From: Clostridium sp. D53t1_180928_C8
GTDB taxonomy: Bacteria > Bacillota > Clostridia > Clostridiales > Clostridiaceae
Assembly: GCF_015667795.1 (NCBI RefSeq)
Contig: NZ_JADPEL010000027.1
Coordinates: 1 to 40,683 of the forward strand
Reading direction: 5' to 3'
DNA length: 40,683 nucleotides
Part shown: positions 1 through 10,833 of the stretch, piece after piece
Layout of the letters: each line of letters opens with the position of its first letter
Numbering within the stretch: the first letter of the stretch is position 1
Position numbers and translations under genes: made by a program
The notes under the pieces: generated by a model
The model's input: the letters and a program-made list of their open reading frames with translations, nothing else
What the model was told of the DNA's origin: nothing
Databases searched by the model: none

Positions 1-42
1 CCGCCAGCGTTCGTCCTGAGCCAGGATCAAACTCTCACTAAA
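1..42 (-). rRNA. rrs: 16S ribosomal RNA, 5' end only
   Basis: Read on the minus strand, the first bases of the window match the universal bacterial 16S start: the 27F primer site runs from 35 down to 16 and is followed by the conserved GACGAACGCTGGCGG. Counting back from E. coli position 8 puts the mature 5' end near 42. The rest of the gene lies outside the window. It has the same direction as gyrA and is transcribed away from the origin. Confidence 0.97.
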
Positions 43-122
43 AAGTTTAATCATTTGCTCAAATTACTTTGAGTCTTGTTTTAAGACTCTCAAAAGAATT
101 GCTGGTTTACTTTAACTATATT

Positions 123-167
123 CTGTTCAATTTTCAAAGACCATTTACTCTGTCGCACCGAAGCGAC
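123..167 (-). promoter_or_regulatory. rRNA leader: conserved box and hairpin
   Basis: On the minus strand, downstream of both promoters and upstream of 16S, a small hairpin (152-167, arms GTCGC and GCGAC around a TTCG-containing loop) is followed by TCTTTGAAAATTGAACAG (within 123-143). Sequences of the TTTGAAAAxTGAACA type recur in Firmicute rRNA leaders, where they are linked to antitermination or precursor processing. The function here is inferred from position and similarity. Confidence 0.6.
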
Positions 168-173
168 CTCTTT

Positions 174-202
174 ATCTTATCACTGCTTTCGACTCTTGTC
201 AA
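174..202 (-). promoter_or_regulatory. rRNA operon promoter, proximal (sigma-A type)
   Basis: On the minus strand, TTGACA (197-202) is separated by exactly 17 bases from TAAGAT (174-179). It is the promoter nearer to 16S, and the start of transcription should be near 167. It repeats the sequence of the distal promoter 79 bp upstream, which supports a real function. Confidence 0.85.
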
Positions 203-252
203 CAACTTTTTTCAAAAAAGTTTTTCTGACATTTGCTCAAGCAACGAAATTT

Positions 253-281
253 ATCTTATCACTTAACTCCCAACCTGTCAA
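253..281 (-). promoter_or_regulatory. rRNA operon promoter, distal (sigma-A type)
   Basis: On the minus strand, TTGACA (276-281), a 17-base spacer and TAAGAT (253-258) form a second promoter of identical hexamers and spacing to the proximal one. Sequence around both is repeated (a TTGTTGACA context and a GATAAGATAA core). A third TAAGAT at 328-333 has no recognisable -35 at the right distance. The remaining part of this 540-base gap, 340-500, is AT-rich and shows no gene. Confidence 0.85.
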
Positions 282-501
282 CAACTTTTCATTAAGTTTT
301 TTCTGTTGGTCATCAGCGACGTGTTTTATCTTAACATGAAGTTTACTTTTAATATAAAACAAATACCTTTTGACAGCAAATTATATTATTAATTCTTTGC
401 TTTTCATTAAAATTCTCTTTTTTTCTATTATTGATACGCTAGGATAAGAGTACTTATGAAACATACTATTTCCCCTTTATTTAATAGATTTATATATATA
501 A

Positions 502-547
502 AGTGGCAAGTTATAAGGTACTATTACTAGCATTTATAACTTGCCAT
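502..547. repeat. Palindromic repeat, copy 1; possible gyrA terminator
   Basis: A perfect 12-bp inverted repeat, GGCAAGTTATAA (505-516) and TTATAACTTGCC (534-545), encloses a 17-base loop. It lies 40 bases past the gyrA stop and could end the gyr transcript, but the minus-strand sequence after it (ACTTTATATATATAAATC) is not a clean U tract. Its left arm AGTGGCAAGTT recurs at 12380 and, with one change, at 30610, so it may be a dispersed repeat rather than a gene-specific terminator. Confidence 0.55.
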
Positions 548-584
548 CCATGAGCTTTACTAAATAATAAGCTTATTTTAGTAA

Positions 585-3131
585 TTACTCTTCTGTATCT
601 TCTTTTTGAGCTTCTTCAACTAATTTATCTAAACTAGTATCTTTATCCTCTATAGCAACTTCATTATCTGCACAAGCTTCTAATGTTAATTGCTCATCTG
701 TTTCTTCTCCATCAGTACTACTTATCTTAGCAATAGCTACTATATTTTCTTCTTCTGAAGTTCTCATTAATCTAACTCCCATTGTAGCTCTACTAGTTAC
801 TGATATATCAGATATATTTATTCTAATTGCAATACCACTTGTATTTATAAGCATTAATTCATCCTCTGGCTTACAAACAGTAGCACCAATAACTTTTCCT
901 GTCTTTTCACTTATTTTATAAGTAATAAGTCCAACCCCGCCTCTATTTTGTCTCTTATATTCAGTTAATGGAGTTCTCTTACCAAAACCATTTTCACTTA
1001 TAACTAATAAATCTTCATCATTTGATGCTATATCCATACAAACAGCAACATCATCTTGTCTTAAGTTCATAGACTTAACACCTGATGCTGTTCTTCCCAT
1101 AGGTCTTACATCAGTTTCATTAAACTTAATTGCATTACCATCTTGAGAAACTATTATTATATCTGCATCTCCTCTAGTTACTTTTACTTTAAGAAGTTCA
1201 TCACCTTCTCTTAAGTTAATAGCAATAAGTCCACTCTTTCTTAAGTTCTTAAATTCAGATAATGGAGTTTTCTTCACTAAACCATGTTTAGTTGCCATGA
1301 ATAAGTAACCTTCTACTATATTATCTCTAACAGTTAATACAGTTTCTATTCTTTCATCTTGTTCTATTTGAATAAGATTAATTACATTAGTACCCTTAGC
1401 AGTTCTTCCTGCATCAGGTATTTCATAAGCTCTCTTCTTATATACTCTACCTCTATTAGTAAAGAATAATACATCTGAATGAGTAGAAGTTACTAAAACA
1501 TGTTCTACAAAGTCATCTTCTTTTGTAGACATTGCTTGTATTCCTCTTCCCCCTCTTCTTTGAGCAGAATAAGTATCAGCTGATATTCTCTTAATATATC
1601 CTGTATGAGTTAAAGTTATAACTGTTTCTTCTTCTTGAATTAAATCTTCAATATCAATATCATTTACAACTTTTTCTATTTGAGTTCTTCTTTCATCATT
1701 GTATCTAGCTTTTATTTCAAGTAATTCATCTTTAATTACTCCTAATAGCATTTCTTCACTTGAAAGTATTGAATTTAAATAATCAATAAGTTTCATTAAC
1801 TCTGCATACTCTTCTTCAATCTTATCTCTTTCTAAGCCTGTTAATCTTCTTAATCTCATTTCTAAGATAGCAACAGCTTGTTTTTCGGATAATCCAAATC
1901 TTTCTATTAAAGTATTTTTAGCTATTTCACCAGTTTTTGAATTTCTAATAATACTAATTACTTCATCAATATTATCTAAAGCTATTCTTAACCCTTCAAG
2001 AATATGTGCTCTTGCTTGGGCTTTTTCAAGTTCAAATACAGTTCTTCTAGTAACAACTTCTTTTTGGAATTGAATATAGTTAGATAAAATTTGCTTTAAA
2101 CTTAAAACTTGTGGTTCATTATTAACTAAAGCAAGCATTATAATTCCAAATGTATCTTGCATTTTTGTGTGTTTAAATAATAGATTTAAAACAACATTAG
2201 GATTTGCATCCTTCTTTAACTCTATTACTATTCTCATACCATCTCTATCTGATTCATCTCTTAAATCTGATATTCCAACAATTTTTTTATCTTTAACTAA
2301 ATCAGCAATATTTTCTATAAGTTTAGCCTTATTAACTTGATATGGAATTTCAGTAACTATAATTCTATGTCTTCCATTTTCCTCTTCAATTTCAGTTTTA
2401 GATCTTACAACAACCTTACCTTTTCCAGTCTCATATGCAGCTCTTATACCTGATTTACCCATTATTATTCCACCAGTAGGGAAATCAGGACCTTTAATGC
2501 ATGTCATAAGTTCTAATCCTGTAGTTTCTGGATTTTCTATTAACATTATAGTTCCATCTATAACTTCACCTAAATTATGAGGAGGAATGTTGGTAGCCAT
2601 ACCAACCGCTATACCTGATGATCCATTGACTAAAAGATTAGGATATCTTGAAGGTAATACAACTGGTTCTTGTTCTTCACCATCAAAGTTTGGCATAAAA
2701 TCTACAGTATTCTTATTGATATCTCTAAGCATCTCTACTGCAATCTTATTCATCTTTGCCTCTGTATATCTCATTGCTGCGGCACTATCACCATCTACAG
2801 AACCAAAGTTACCATGACCATCTACAAGCATATATCTCATAGAGAAATCTTGTGCCATTCTTACCAAAGCATCATATACTGATGTATCTCCATGTGGATG
2901 GTACTTACCTAAAACTTCTCCAACTATTCTTGCACATTTTCTATATCCCTTATTTGGCTCTAGCCCTAATTCTTGCATTGCATAAAGAATTCTTCTATGA
3001 ACTGGTTTAAGACCATCTCTTACATCAGGAAGGGCACGCCCAACGATTACGCTCATTGCGTAATCGATGTAGCACTTTTTCATTTCTTTATTTATATCGA
3101 CATGTATAAATTTTCCTTCATTTAAGTTCAT
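585..3131 (-). CDS. gyrA: DNA gyrase subunit A
   Basis: GyrA is the DNA breakage-reunion subunit of gyrase (A2B2), which introduces negative supercoils. At 848 residues it is full length. The N-terminal region carries the winged-helix motif [18 protein letters not shown] (about 77-94), and the catalytic tyrosine is Y122 in AAMRYTEAK, numbered as in E. coli. The C-terminal pinwheel domain contains the GyrA box QRRGGRG (about residue 525), needed for DNA wrapping, and ends in an acidic tail. Residues 83 and 87 of the quinolone region are Thr and Asp; Thr at 83 is natural in many Gram-positives. The start ATG follows GAGGTGAG. gyrB lies 34 bp upstream, in the same operon. A weak AT-rich palindrome (558-583) follows the stop. 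Confidence 0.98.
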   Translation of the reverse strand: MNLNEGKFIHVDINKEMKKCYIDYAMSVIVGRALPDVRDGLKPVHRRILYAMQELGLEPNKGYRKCARIVGEVLGKYHPHGDTSVYDALVRMAQDFSMRYMLVDGHGNFGSVDGDSAAAMRYTEAKMNKIAVEMLRDINKNTVDFMPNFDGEEQEPVVLPSRYPNLLVNGSSGIAVGMATNIPPHNLGEVIDGTIMLIENPETTGLELMTCIKGPDFPTGGIIMGKSGIRAAYETGKGKVVVRSKTEIEEENGRHRIIVTEIPYQVNKAKLIENIADLVKDKKIVGISDLRDESDRDGMRIVIELKKDANPNVVLNLLFKHTKMQDTFGIIMLALVNNEPQVLSLKQILSNYIQFQKEVVTRRTVFELEKAQARAHILEGLRIALDNIDEVISIIRNSKTGEIAKNTLIERFGLSEKQAVAILEMRLRRLTGLERDKIEEEYAELMKLIDYLNSILSSEEMLLGVIKDELLEIKARYNDERRTQIEKVVNDIDIEDLIQEEETVITLTHTGYIKRISADTYSAQRRGGRGIQAMSTKEDDFVEHVLVTSTHSDVLFFTNRGRVYKKRAYEIPDAGRTAKGTNVINLIQIEQDERIETVLTVRDNIVEGYLFMATKHGLVKKTPLSEFKNLRKSGLIAINLREGDELLKVKVTRGDADIIIVSQDGNAIKFNETDVRPMGRTASGVKSMNLRQDDVAVCMDIASNDEDLLVISENGFGKRTPLTEYKRQNRGGVGLITYKISEKTGKVIGATVCKPEDELMLINTSGIAIRINISDISVTSRATMGVRLMRTSEEENIVAIAKISSTDGEETDEQLTLEACADNEVAIEDKDTSLDKLVEEAQKEDTEE

Positions 3132-3165
3132 GTACTCACCTCAACTAATACTAAATGTTTTAGTA

Positions 3166-5100
<1,935 letters not shown>

Positions 5101-5135
5101 TTATTCTTCTTAACTATGAAGGCTAAATATTGGAC

Positions 5136-5396
5136 TTAAGGATTATAATCAATATTTGTTCTCTTAGTTAAAGTAGATGATGAAATAGGTGATAAATACA
5201 CCTTACTCATTTTATTAACTTCTGCTATAACAAACGATTTAGGACTTTCCTTTGAAATTTTTTCAACAAATCCGTCTTCTTCAGCCATTCGTAAAAATGA
5301 TATTGTATCTGAACTATACATTGATGTCTGTAAATCAAAAATACCAATTACATCCTTTATTGGTACTACTACGTTCTCTCCTAAATGTAAAAACAT
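5136..5396 (-). CDS. remB: RemB/YaaB-type extracellular matrix regulator
   Basis: This 86-residue protein belongs to the DUF370 (RemA/YaaB) family, which in Bacillus gives the same gene between recF and gyrB. RemA-family proteins are DNA-binding activators of biofilm matrix genes; the role of the YaaB/RemB branch is less clear. The family signature is visible at the N terminus, MFLHLGENVVVPIKDVIGIFD, with the conserved hydrophobic and Gly-Glu positions, followed by a predicted mixed alpha/beta tail. The ATG has a strong GGGAGGAG ribosome site. It is 13 bp downstream of recF and likely co-transcribed with it. The family assignment is firm; the function in this organism is inferred. Confidence 0.87.
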   Translation of the reverse strand: MFLHLGENVVVPIKDVIGIFDLQTSMYSSDTISFLRMAEEDGFVEKISKESPKSFVIAEVNKMSKVYLSPISSSTLTKRTNIDYNP

Positions 5397-5409
5397 AAGA
5401 TCTCCTCCC

Positions 5410-6495
5410 TTAGTTTAGGATTTCACCATCCTTAACTTTAAAAACTTTAGATTTATCATCTAAATATTCATACAAATCTTCTATTCCAGTACATGTGATA
5501 ATTGTTTGTATATCTCCGATTGTGCTTAAAATATATCTTTTTCTACTAAAATCTAATTCTGATAATACATCATCTAAAAGTAATACTGGATGTTCTCCTG
5601 TAAGTTCTTTTATTATTTTCAACGATGAAAATTTAATAGTTAAAACAGCAGTTCTTTGTTGCCCTTGAGAACCGTAACTTTTAGTATCAATATCATTTAT
5701 TAAAACAGTAAAATCATCTCTATGGGGTCCTACTGAAGTAATTCCTCTTTCGCAATCCCTAACTCTATTCTTTTCTAAAAGAGAATAGAAATTTTCTTTT
5801 ATGTTTTCTAAATCTTTAATAGTGCTAGTATATTTAAATTCAATTTTTTCTTTACCGGAAGTTATTTCTGAATGGATTTTAGCTGAATATTTATTTAACT
5901 TTTGAATATATTCTAATCTATCTATTATTATATTATATCCAAATTCAACCAATTGCATATCATAAACATCTAAAATATCTTTATTTATATTTCTGTTTCT
6001 TAATATACTATTTCTTTCATTCAAAACTTTATTATACTGAACAAGATTATAATAGTATTTAGGATTTAATTGGCATAACTCCATATCAATAAATTTTCTT
6101 CTTACGCCGGGAGAATCTTTAATTATTTTTAAATCTTCCGGAGAAAACATTACAACATTAAAATTTCCAAATAGTTCTCCTATCTTTTTTATTTTAATCT
6201 TATTTATTTGTATTGCTTTTTTTCCGTCCTTAAGAATGCTTATATCTATTCTCTTGTCTAATCTCTCTCTACCAACCATAACACTTAATAATGCATTATC
6301 AGCGTTCCAATTAATAAGTTCTCTATCTTTTGACGTTCTGTGAGATCTTGCAAAAGCACAATAATATATGCCCTCTAATATATTAGTTTTTCCTTGAGCA
6401 TTGTCACCCATAAAAACATTAACATGTGGACCTAAATTTATATCCAATACATTATAATTTCTATAATTAAGCATTTGCAATCTTTTTATAAACAT
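5410..6495 (-). CDS. recF: DNA replication and repair protein RecF
   Basis: RecF is an SMC-like ATPase that helps load RecA at single-strand gaps. The P-loop GDNAQGKTN lies near residue 30, the ABC-type signature SYGSQGQQRT near 276, and Walker B VLLLDDVLSELD near 304. I chose the ATG at 6495 (361 residues, MFIKRLQMLNYRNYN) over a GTG at 6504, because the GTG forms part of the Shine-Dalgarno AAAGGTG that sits seven bases before the ATG, and RecF proteins normally begin this way. yaaA lies 66 bp upstream and remB 13 bp downstream, the standard dnaA-operon order. Confidence 0.96.
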   Translation of the reverse strand: MFIKRLQMLNYRNYNVLDINLGPHVNVFMGDNAQGKTNILEGIYYCAFARSHRTSKDRELINWNADNALLSVMVGRERLDKRIDISILKDGKKAIQINKIKIKKIGELFGNFNVVMFSPEDLKIIKDSPGVRRKFIDMELCQLNPKYYYNLVQYNKVLNERNSILRNRNINKDILDVYDMQLVEFGYNIIIDRLEYIQKLNKYSAKIHSEITSGKEKIEFKYTSTIKDLENIKENFYSLLEKNRVRDCERGITSVGPHRDDFTVLINDIDTKSYGSQGQQRTAVLTIKFSSLKIIKELTGEHPVLLLDDVLSELDFSRKRYILSTIGDIQTIITCTGIEDLYEYLDDKSKVFKVKDGEILN

Positions 6496-6561
6496 CTTAA
6501 ACACCTTTAATTATAACATATTAAATTTAACAAGCATAAGCGCTTTGGAAAAAAATAGTTT

Positions 6562-6768
6562 TTAAACTACTTTATACACTTCTCCATTAAATTCAACTAT
6601 GTCACCTTTATATAGTTTTTTTCCTCTTTGTATGCAAATTTCATCATTAACTTTAACAAGTTCATCTAAAATATACATTTTAGCTTCTGAACCTAATGAA
6701 GCTGCTCCAGAAAACTTTAAAAATGAATCTAATTTTATAAATTCTGTATTAATTTTTATTTCATTCAT
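6562..6768 (-). CDS. yaaA: S4-domain RNA-binding protein YaaA
   Basis: This 68-residue protein consists almost entirely of an S4 RNA-binding domain: IKLDSFLKFSGAASLGSEAKMYI, then VKVNDEICIQRGKKLYKGDIVE, the order seen in the YaaA family always found between dnaN and recF. It probably binds structured RNA, perhaps ribosomal; the precise role is not established. The ATG has only a weak AAGAAG upstream, so translation may be modest or coupled to dnaN, whose stop is 44 bp upstream. Confidence 0.92.
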   Translation of the reverse strand: MNEIKINTEFIKLDSFLKFSGAASLGSEAKMYILDELVKVNDEICIQRGKKLYKGDIVEFNGEVYKVV

Positions 6769-6812
6769 AACCGACTTCTTGTATATTTATTCAGTATTTA
6801 TACAAGTTCCTC

Positions 6813-7913
6813 CTATCTTACTAGTCTAACTGGTAACACTAGATATTTAGCATTATTACTATTTTTTCCCTTTATTACACATGGACTAACACTAGATGTC
6901 ATCTCTACAACTACATCTTCCTCTTCCATATTCTTAAGAACATCTAATAAATATCTAGAGTTAAATGCAATTTGAACTCCATCACCTTGCAGATTTATAT
7001 TAACTTCTTCCCTAACTTTTCCCAATTGAGAATTAGAAGTTATAACTAAAGTATCTTCTTGAACATCTAATCTTATTAAATTACTGTTTCCATCTTTAGC
7101 CATTAATGAAGCTCTTTCAATACCTTGCTGAAGGTCTTGTTTTTTAACATTTACTAATAATTTATATTCTTGTGGTAAAAGAGAAATATAATTAACAAAT
7201 TTACCATCTAATAATCTTGAAATAATTTTTGTGTTATTTACATTAAATAATATATGGTTGTTAGTAAATGTGATTTTCACAATTTCAGTATTATCTTCTA
7301 ATATTTTTGAAACTTCATTTAAAGTTTTTCCTGGAATAACAACCTCAATATTGTCATCTACATCTAATAATTCAGTTCTAACAGCTAATCTATAACCATC
7401 TAATGCAACTAAATTTAACTCTTTATTTTTTACTTCAAAAAGAATACCTTGTAATATTGGTCTAGCTTCGTCTTGAGCTATTGCAAATGATGTACCTTTT
7501 ATCATATTTTTTAGTAAATTTTGAGGAACCTCAACACTTAAGTCTTCATTTATGCTTGGTAATGCAGGATAATCACTAGGATTCATGAAAACTAAGTTAA
7601 ATACTGACTTTTCACATGTAATTTGAATTAACTCATTTTCTGATATCTCTATTTTTACATCTGAATTTGGTAATTTTCTAATAATTTCAGAAAAGATCTT
7701 TGAATCTATTACAATGCTACCTTCCTTGATAACATTTGCTTCAACCTTTGTTTCTATACTTACATCCATATCTGAACCAATAAGTGTTAAACCTTCTTTA
7801 TTAGCTTCGATATATATACCTTCTAATACAGGCATTGTTGTTTTTCCTGTAATTGCTTTAGTTACTATAGAAATACCTTCTTGTAATTTTTGCTTTGAGC
7901 ATATTATGTTCAT
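6813..7913 (-). CDS. dnaN: DNA polymerase III subunit beta (sliding clamp)
   Basis: DnaN is the ring-shaped processivity clamp of the replicative polymerase. The frame stays open upstream to 7961, but I place the start at the ATG at 7911-7913, which gives MNIICSKQKLQEGISIV and a typical 366-residue protein and is preceded by TTAGGAGGTAAG. The upstream extension lies in the origin sequence and is unlike clamp N termini. Three clamp folds can be followed, including the conserved ARPILQGILFEV (second domain) and the C-terminal VLPVRLVR, which ends in the expected hydrophobic-Arg pattern. It is downstream of dnaA and the unwinding region. Confidence 0.97.
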   Translation of the reverse strand: MNIICSKQKLQEGISIVTKAITGKTTMPVLEGIYIEANKEGLTLIGSDMDVSIETKVEANVIKEGSIVIDSKIFSEIIRKLPNSDVKIEISENELIQITCEKSVFNLVFMNPSDYPALPSINEDLSVEVPQNLLKNMIKGTSFAIAQDEARPILQGILFEVKNKELNLVALDGYRLAVRTELLDVDDNIEVVIPGKTLNEVSKILEDNTEIVKITFTNNHILFNVNNTKIISRLLDGKFVNYISLLPQEYKLLVNVKKQDLQQGIERASLMAKDGNSNLIRLDVQEDTLVITSNSQLGKVREEVNINLQGDGVQIAFNSRYLLDVLKNMEEEDVVVEMTSSVSPCVIKGKNSNNAKYLVLPVRLVR

Positions 7914-8184
7914 AATCTTACCTCCTAAGTTATACACAGTTATACACATGAAACTATGCAATATAATAAGATAAATATAATAAATAAATATAATAATAGT
8001 AGTAGTAAGGGCTGTGGATTTGTGGATAAGTACCTTCAGCCCTTATATTTCAACAATTTTGGTGTAAAAAATACTGTGGATAAGTCGGTAACAAATTCAT
8101 AGCCTTATCCACAGTTTCCACAATGAAAGACTAAGAAATGACTTATCCACAAAGTATTCACTAGTTATTATGTACAGTTGTTGA
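7914..8184. other. oriC: oriC, dnaA-dnaN part: DnaA boxes, DnaA-trios and AT-rich unwinding region
   Basis: Four perfect TTATCCACA DnaA boxes occur here: 8021-8029 and 8075-8083 on the minus strand, 8105-8113 and 8143-8151 on the plus strand. A degenerate box (TGTGGATTT) at 8013-8021 abuts the first. Left of it is a GC-rich GGGCTG (8009-8014), then six triplets TAA TAA TAG TAG TAG TAA (7991-8008), then an almost pure A/T stretch (about 7957-7990). This order, box-box-GC patch-TAG/TAA triplets-AT tract, is the basal unwinding arrangement described for Bacillus oriC. The melted site is therefore inferred to be at 7957-8008. Confidence 0.88.
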
Positions 8185-9537
8185 TTATTTTTGTGTTAGC
8201 TTTTTTGTTATATCATTTATTGTGTGTTCTAAGCTTTCATCATTATTTAGACTTTCTGATATTTTTTCATAAGCATGTATAACAGTTGTATGGTCACGTC
8301 CTCCAAATTCCTCACCAATCTTAGGAAGTGACATGTCTGTAAGCTTTCTGCTTAAATACATAGCTATCTGTCTTGGATATGCTACGTTTCTAGTTCTTCT
8401 CTGTGATTTTAAATCTTCGACTCTTAAATTAAAATAAGCAGCAACTACATCTTGTATTAGATCAATAGTGATGCTTCTATTTTGTTTATTTGAAATTATG
8501 TCTTTTAAAGCTTCTGTAGCTAAATCTACAGTAATCTCTCTATTAGTTAGTGATGAATAGGCAACAATTCTAATTAATGCGCCTTCAAGTTCTCTAATAT
8601 TAGACTTAATTTTAGTTGCTATATATACCATTACTTCATTAGGTACATTTAGATTTTCTACATCTGCCTTTTTCTTTAAAATAGCCATTCTTGTTTCAAA
8701 ATCAGGGGCTTGAATATCTGCAATAAGACCCCATTCAAATCTTGAACGTAACCTATCCTCTAAAGTTGGAATTTCTTTAGGGGGTCTATCTGATGATAGA
8801 ATTATTTGTTTGTTGGCTTCATGTAGAGTATTAAAAGTATGGAAAAATTCTTCCTGAGTTCGCTCTTTTCCTGCAATGAATTGAATATCATCTATTAATA
8901 GAACGTCTACACTTCTATATTTAGTTCTAAACTCTTCATTTTTATCATCTTTAATAGCATTTATTAATTCATTTGTAAATTTTTCAGATGAAACATATAC
9001 AACTTTAGCGTTTGGATTATTTTGAAGTATATAATGTCCAATCGCATGCATTAAGTGTGTTTTACCTAATCCTACGCCTCCATAGATAAAAAGAGGATTA
9101 TAAGCTTTAGCTGGAGATTCAGCAACGGCAAGAGAAGCGGCATGTGCAAATCTATTGCTATTACCTATTACAAAGGAATCAAAAGTATACTTTGGATTTA
9201 ATGTACTAGACATTTCATCATTAACTGTAACAGCGATGCTATCCTTAGTATTTCCTTTTTCTTTTTTCTCTTCAGCTTCCTGTATTTCAGAAGCAATTAA
9301 AAACTCTAAACTATAAGTTTTAGAGCAAGCAGCTTCTATTGAATTTATAACTAAATCCTTATATCTTTTTTCCAATATATCTTGAGTGAAGGAGTTAGGG
9401 ACACTGATTTTTATTGTGTTGGCTGATATGCATATTGGCTCGCAACTTTTAATCCAAGTGTTAAAACTAACCTCAGTTAACTCGCCTTTTATTATATTTA
9501 GGGTTTTTTCCCATAATTCTTTAAGCTCAGTCTCCAT
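8185..9537 (-). CDS. dnaA: Chromosomal replication initiator protein DnaA
   Basis: DnaA is the AAA+ initiator that binds DnaA boxes and opens oriC. All four domains are visible in 450 residues: the N-terminal interaction domain (1-80), a variable Glu/Lys-rich linker (about 88-115), the AAA+ core with Walker [11 protein letters not shown] (near 152) and Walker [10 protein letters not shown] (near 213), and the C-terminal helix-turn-helix with the signature [11 protein letters not shown] (near 420). The ATG follows TTGGAGGATACTT. The gene lies between two clusters of DnaA boxes, which suggests autoregulation through the boxes upstream of it. I could not find a convincing sigma-A promoter. Confidence 0.99.
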   Translation of the reverse strand: METELKELWEKTLNIIKGELTEVSFNTWIKSCEPICISANTIKISVPNSFTQDILEKRYKDLVINSIEAACSKTYSLEFLIASEIQEAEEKKEKGNTKDSIAVTVNDEMSSTLNPKYTFDSFVIGNSNRFAHAASLAVAESPAKAYNPLFIYGGVGLGKTHLMHAIGHYILQNNPNAKVVYVSSEKFTNELINAIKDDKNEEFRTKYRSVDVLLIDDIQFIAGKERTQEEFFHTFNTLHEANKQIILSSDRPPKEIPTLEDRLRSRFEWGLIADIQAPDFETRMAILKKKADVENLNVPNEVMVYIATKIKSNIRELEGALIRIVAYSSLTNREITVDLATEALKDIISNKQNRSITIDLIQDVVAAYFNLRVEDLKSQRRTRNVAYPRQIAMYLSRKLTDMSLPKIGEEFGGRDHTTVIHAYEKISESLNNDESLEHTINDITKKLTQK

Positions 9538-9957
9538 TTAAGTATCCTCCAAAAAAAGAAATTTTAAAAAATTATAAACAAGATATCAACAGAATTATTA
9601 ACAGAAAAATGATTATGTTAACAAAGTTGAAAAAATTAATAACATATTAACAATTTATGTAGATAATATAATCTTAATATAGTTATCCACAGTTTTAAAT
9701 ATTATAAACATAGATATTATTAATAGCTAATAAACGCCCTATTTATGACAATAATATGTAAAAAACTAAATAAAAATAAAAAAAATCGAACAAGTTATTC
9801 ACAGATTAATCCACAGTTGTGGATAAGTTAAGTTATTCACATATTTATTCACACTTATACTTAATAATATCATAAATCAATATGAGTTATCAATAAGTTA
9901 TCCACAAATTTTAAACTGTTGATAACTTTATCAACACTTTTCCGGAATTTAATTCAT
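9538..9957. other. oriC: oriC, dnaA-rpmH part: second DnaA-box cluster
   Basis: This gap upstream of dnaA has perfect boxes TTATCCACA at 9683-9691 and 9898-9906 (plus) and 9818-9826 (minus), one-mismatch TTATTCACA at 9795-9803, 9833-9841 and 9845-9853, and TAATCCACA at 9807-9815. Five of the seven lie within 60 bp (9795-9853). The surrounding sequence is strongly A/T. A perfect inverted repeat TGTTGATAAct/TTATCAACA is at 9917-9936. Together with the dnaA-dnaN cluster it makes a bipartite origin as in Bacillus. No protein gene is supported here. Confidence 0.85.
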
Positions 9958-9958
9958 A

Positions 9959-9987
9959 TTGACAGTAAAAAAGTAAATATATATAAT
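9959..9987 (+). promoter_or_regulatory. Consensus sigma-A promoter of the rpmH operon
   Basis: TTGACA (9959-9964), a 17-base spacer and TATAAT (9982-9987) form a perfect consensus promoter 72 bp before the rpmH start. It fits the high expression expected of a ribosomal protein gene and lies at the right border of the origin. Confidence 0.92.
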
Positions 9988-10058
9988 AATAAAGTAACTT
10001 TAATTTGAGATATATAGTTTTTACTATAAATAAATCACTCAAAGGGGGTGTATTTCGA

Positions 10059-10193
10059 ATGTTCATGACATACCAACCAAAAAAGAGACAAAGAAAAAAA
10101 GAACATGGTTTCAGAAAAAGAATGAGCACTGCTTCAGGAAGAACTGTTCTTAAGAGAAGAAGACAAAAAGGTAGAAAAAAATTAACAGCATAA
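10059..10193 (+). CDS. rpmH: 50S ribosomal protein L34
   Basis: L34 is a small, very basic protein of the large ribosomal subunit. The 44 residues [20 protein letters not shown]... through GRKKLTA match the family along the whole length ([27 protein letters not shown]). The frame is open upstream to 10005, but the ATG at 10059 preceded by AAAGGGGGTG gives the normal length. A consensus promoter stands upstream and a hairpin terminator begins directly after the stop. Confidence 0.97.
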   Translation: MFMTYQPKKRQRKKEHGFRKRMSTASGRTVLKRRRQKGRKKLTA

Positions 10194-10217
10194 GGGCCGC
10201 ACTTTGTGGCCTTTTTT
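10194..10217 (+). terminator. Intrinsic terminator between rpmH and rnpA
   Basis: GGCCGCA (10195-10201) pairs with TGTGGCC (10205-10211) with one G-U, followed by TTTTTT. It starts at the base after the rpmH stop. It probably lets only part of the transcripts continue into rnpA, which would lower RNase P protein relative to L34. Confidence 0.8.
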
Positions 10218-10257
10218 CTGCAAGTGCAGGAATTTTAAGGAGAGTTTATTAAAACTT

Positions 10258-10611
10258 ATGATATATAAATTAAGAAAGAATACAGAATTTAGACTTGTTT
10301 ACAGAAGAGGAAAGTCTTATGCTAATAAGTTATTGGTCTTATATGTATTTAATAATAAAAAAAATGTAAATGAAGAAAATCTACAATATAATAAGGTAGG
10401 AATTTCAGTAAGTAAGAAAGTTGGAAATAGCGTAGTTAGAAGTAGAAGCAAAAGACTTATATATGAAAGCTATAGATTAAATATAAAAGATGTTAAAACT
10501 GGATATGATTTTGTTTTTGTAGCTAGAAGCGCTATAAATGAAAAAAAATATAGCGATGTAGAAGCTGCTATGATAAACTTATTTAAAAAGGCAGGAATAT
10601 ATTTGCAATGA
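10258..10611 (+). CDS. rnpA: Ribonuclease P protein component
   Basis: RnpA is the protein cofactor of RNase P, which matures tRNA 5' ends. From the ATG at 10258 it is 117 residues, the usual length. The family core is visible: [19 protein letters not shown] at the N terminus and the RNR-type motif [19 protein letters not shown] (about 58-76). The frame is open to a TTG at 10204, but that part lies in the terminator hairpin. The AAGGAG site (10237) is 15 bases upstream, slightly long. Its last codon overlaps the yidD start in ATGA, so the two are translationally coupled. Confidence 0.96.
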   Translation: MIYKLRKNTEFRLVYRRGKSYANKLLVLYVFNNKKNVNEENLQYNKVGISVSKKVGNSVVRSRSKRLIYESYRLNIKDVKTGYDFVFVARSAINEKKYSDVEAAMINLFKKAGIYLQ

Positions 10612-10820
10612 AAAAATTGCTTTTAACAATTATAAACTTATATCAGAAATATTATTCTCCTATGCGTCCAAGAAGATGTATATTTGTACCTACATGTTCT
10701 CAGTATGCAGTTGAAGCTATTACTAAGTATGGGGCTTTAAAGGGAGGATTTTTATCTATAAAAAGGATTTTAAGGTGTAATCCTTTTAACAAAAACGGGG
10801 GATATGATCCGGTAAAATAA
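10608..10820 (+). CDS. yidD: Membrane protein insertion efficiency factor YidD
   Basis: YidD is a small membrane-associated protein thought to help YidC insert proteins. The 70 residues show the family signature: an amphipathic N terminus ([18 protein letters not shown]), then [19 protein letters not shown] (about 20-38) with its conserved cysteines C24 and C30, and [26 protein letters not shown] near the end with the CNP cysteine. It overlaps rnpA by four bases and is followed 13 bp later by yidC. Confidence 0.94.
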   Translation: MKKLLLTIINLYQKYYSPMRPRRCIFVPTCSQYAVEAITKYGALKGGFLSIKRILRCNPFNKNGGYDPVK

Positions 10821-10833
10821 GGAGGCTATTAGA

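Noticed and set aside
69-266. 65-residue open frame on the plus strand in the rRNA promoter region
   Set aside because: It overlaps both rRNA promoters and the leader on the opposite strand, has no ribosome site and no recognisable product.
2870-2890. GyrA Thr83 as a quinolone-resistance change
   Set aside because: Thr at this position is the wild-type residue in many Gram-positive bacteria, and Asp87 is intact.
6496-6504. Upstream GTG start for recF
   Set aside because: The GTG is part of the Shine-Dalgarno AAAGGTG that serves the ATG at 6495.
7914-7961. N-terminal extension of dnaN to 7961
   Set aside because: The extension lies upstream of a strong AGGAGG site and is unlike any clamp N terminus.
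8007-8044. Hairpin AAGGGCTG/CAGCCCTT as a dnaA terminator
   Set aside because: There is no U tract on the minus strand, and the left arm is better explained as the GC-rich patch of the unwinding module. It might still form a structure in the dnaA-dnaN transcript.
9911-10129. 72-residue minus-strand open frame over the origin border and rpmH
   Set aside because: It covers the rpmH promoter and start and has no ribosome site; an accidental frame in AT-rich DNA.
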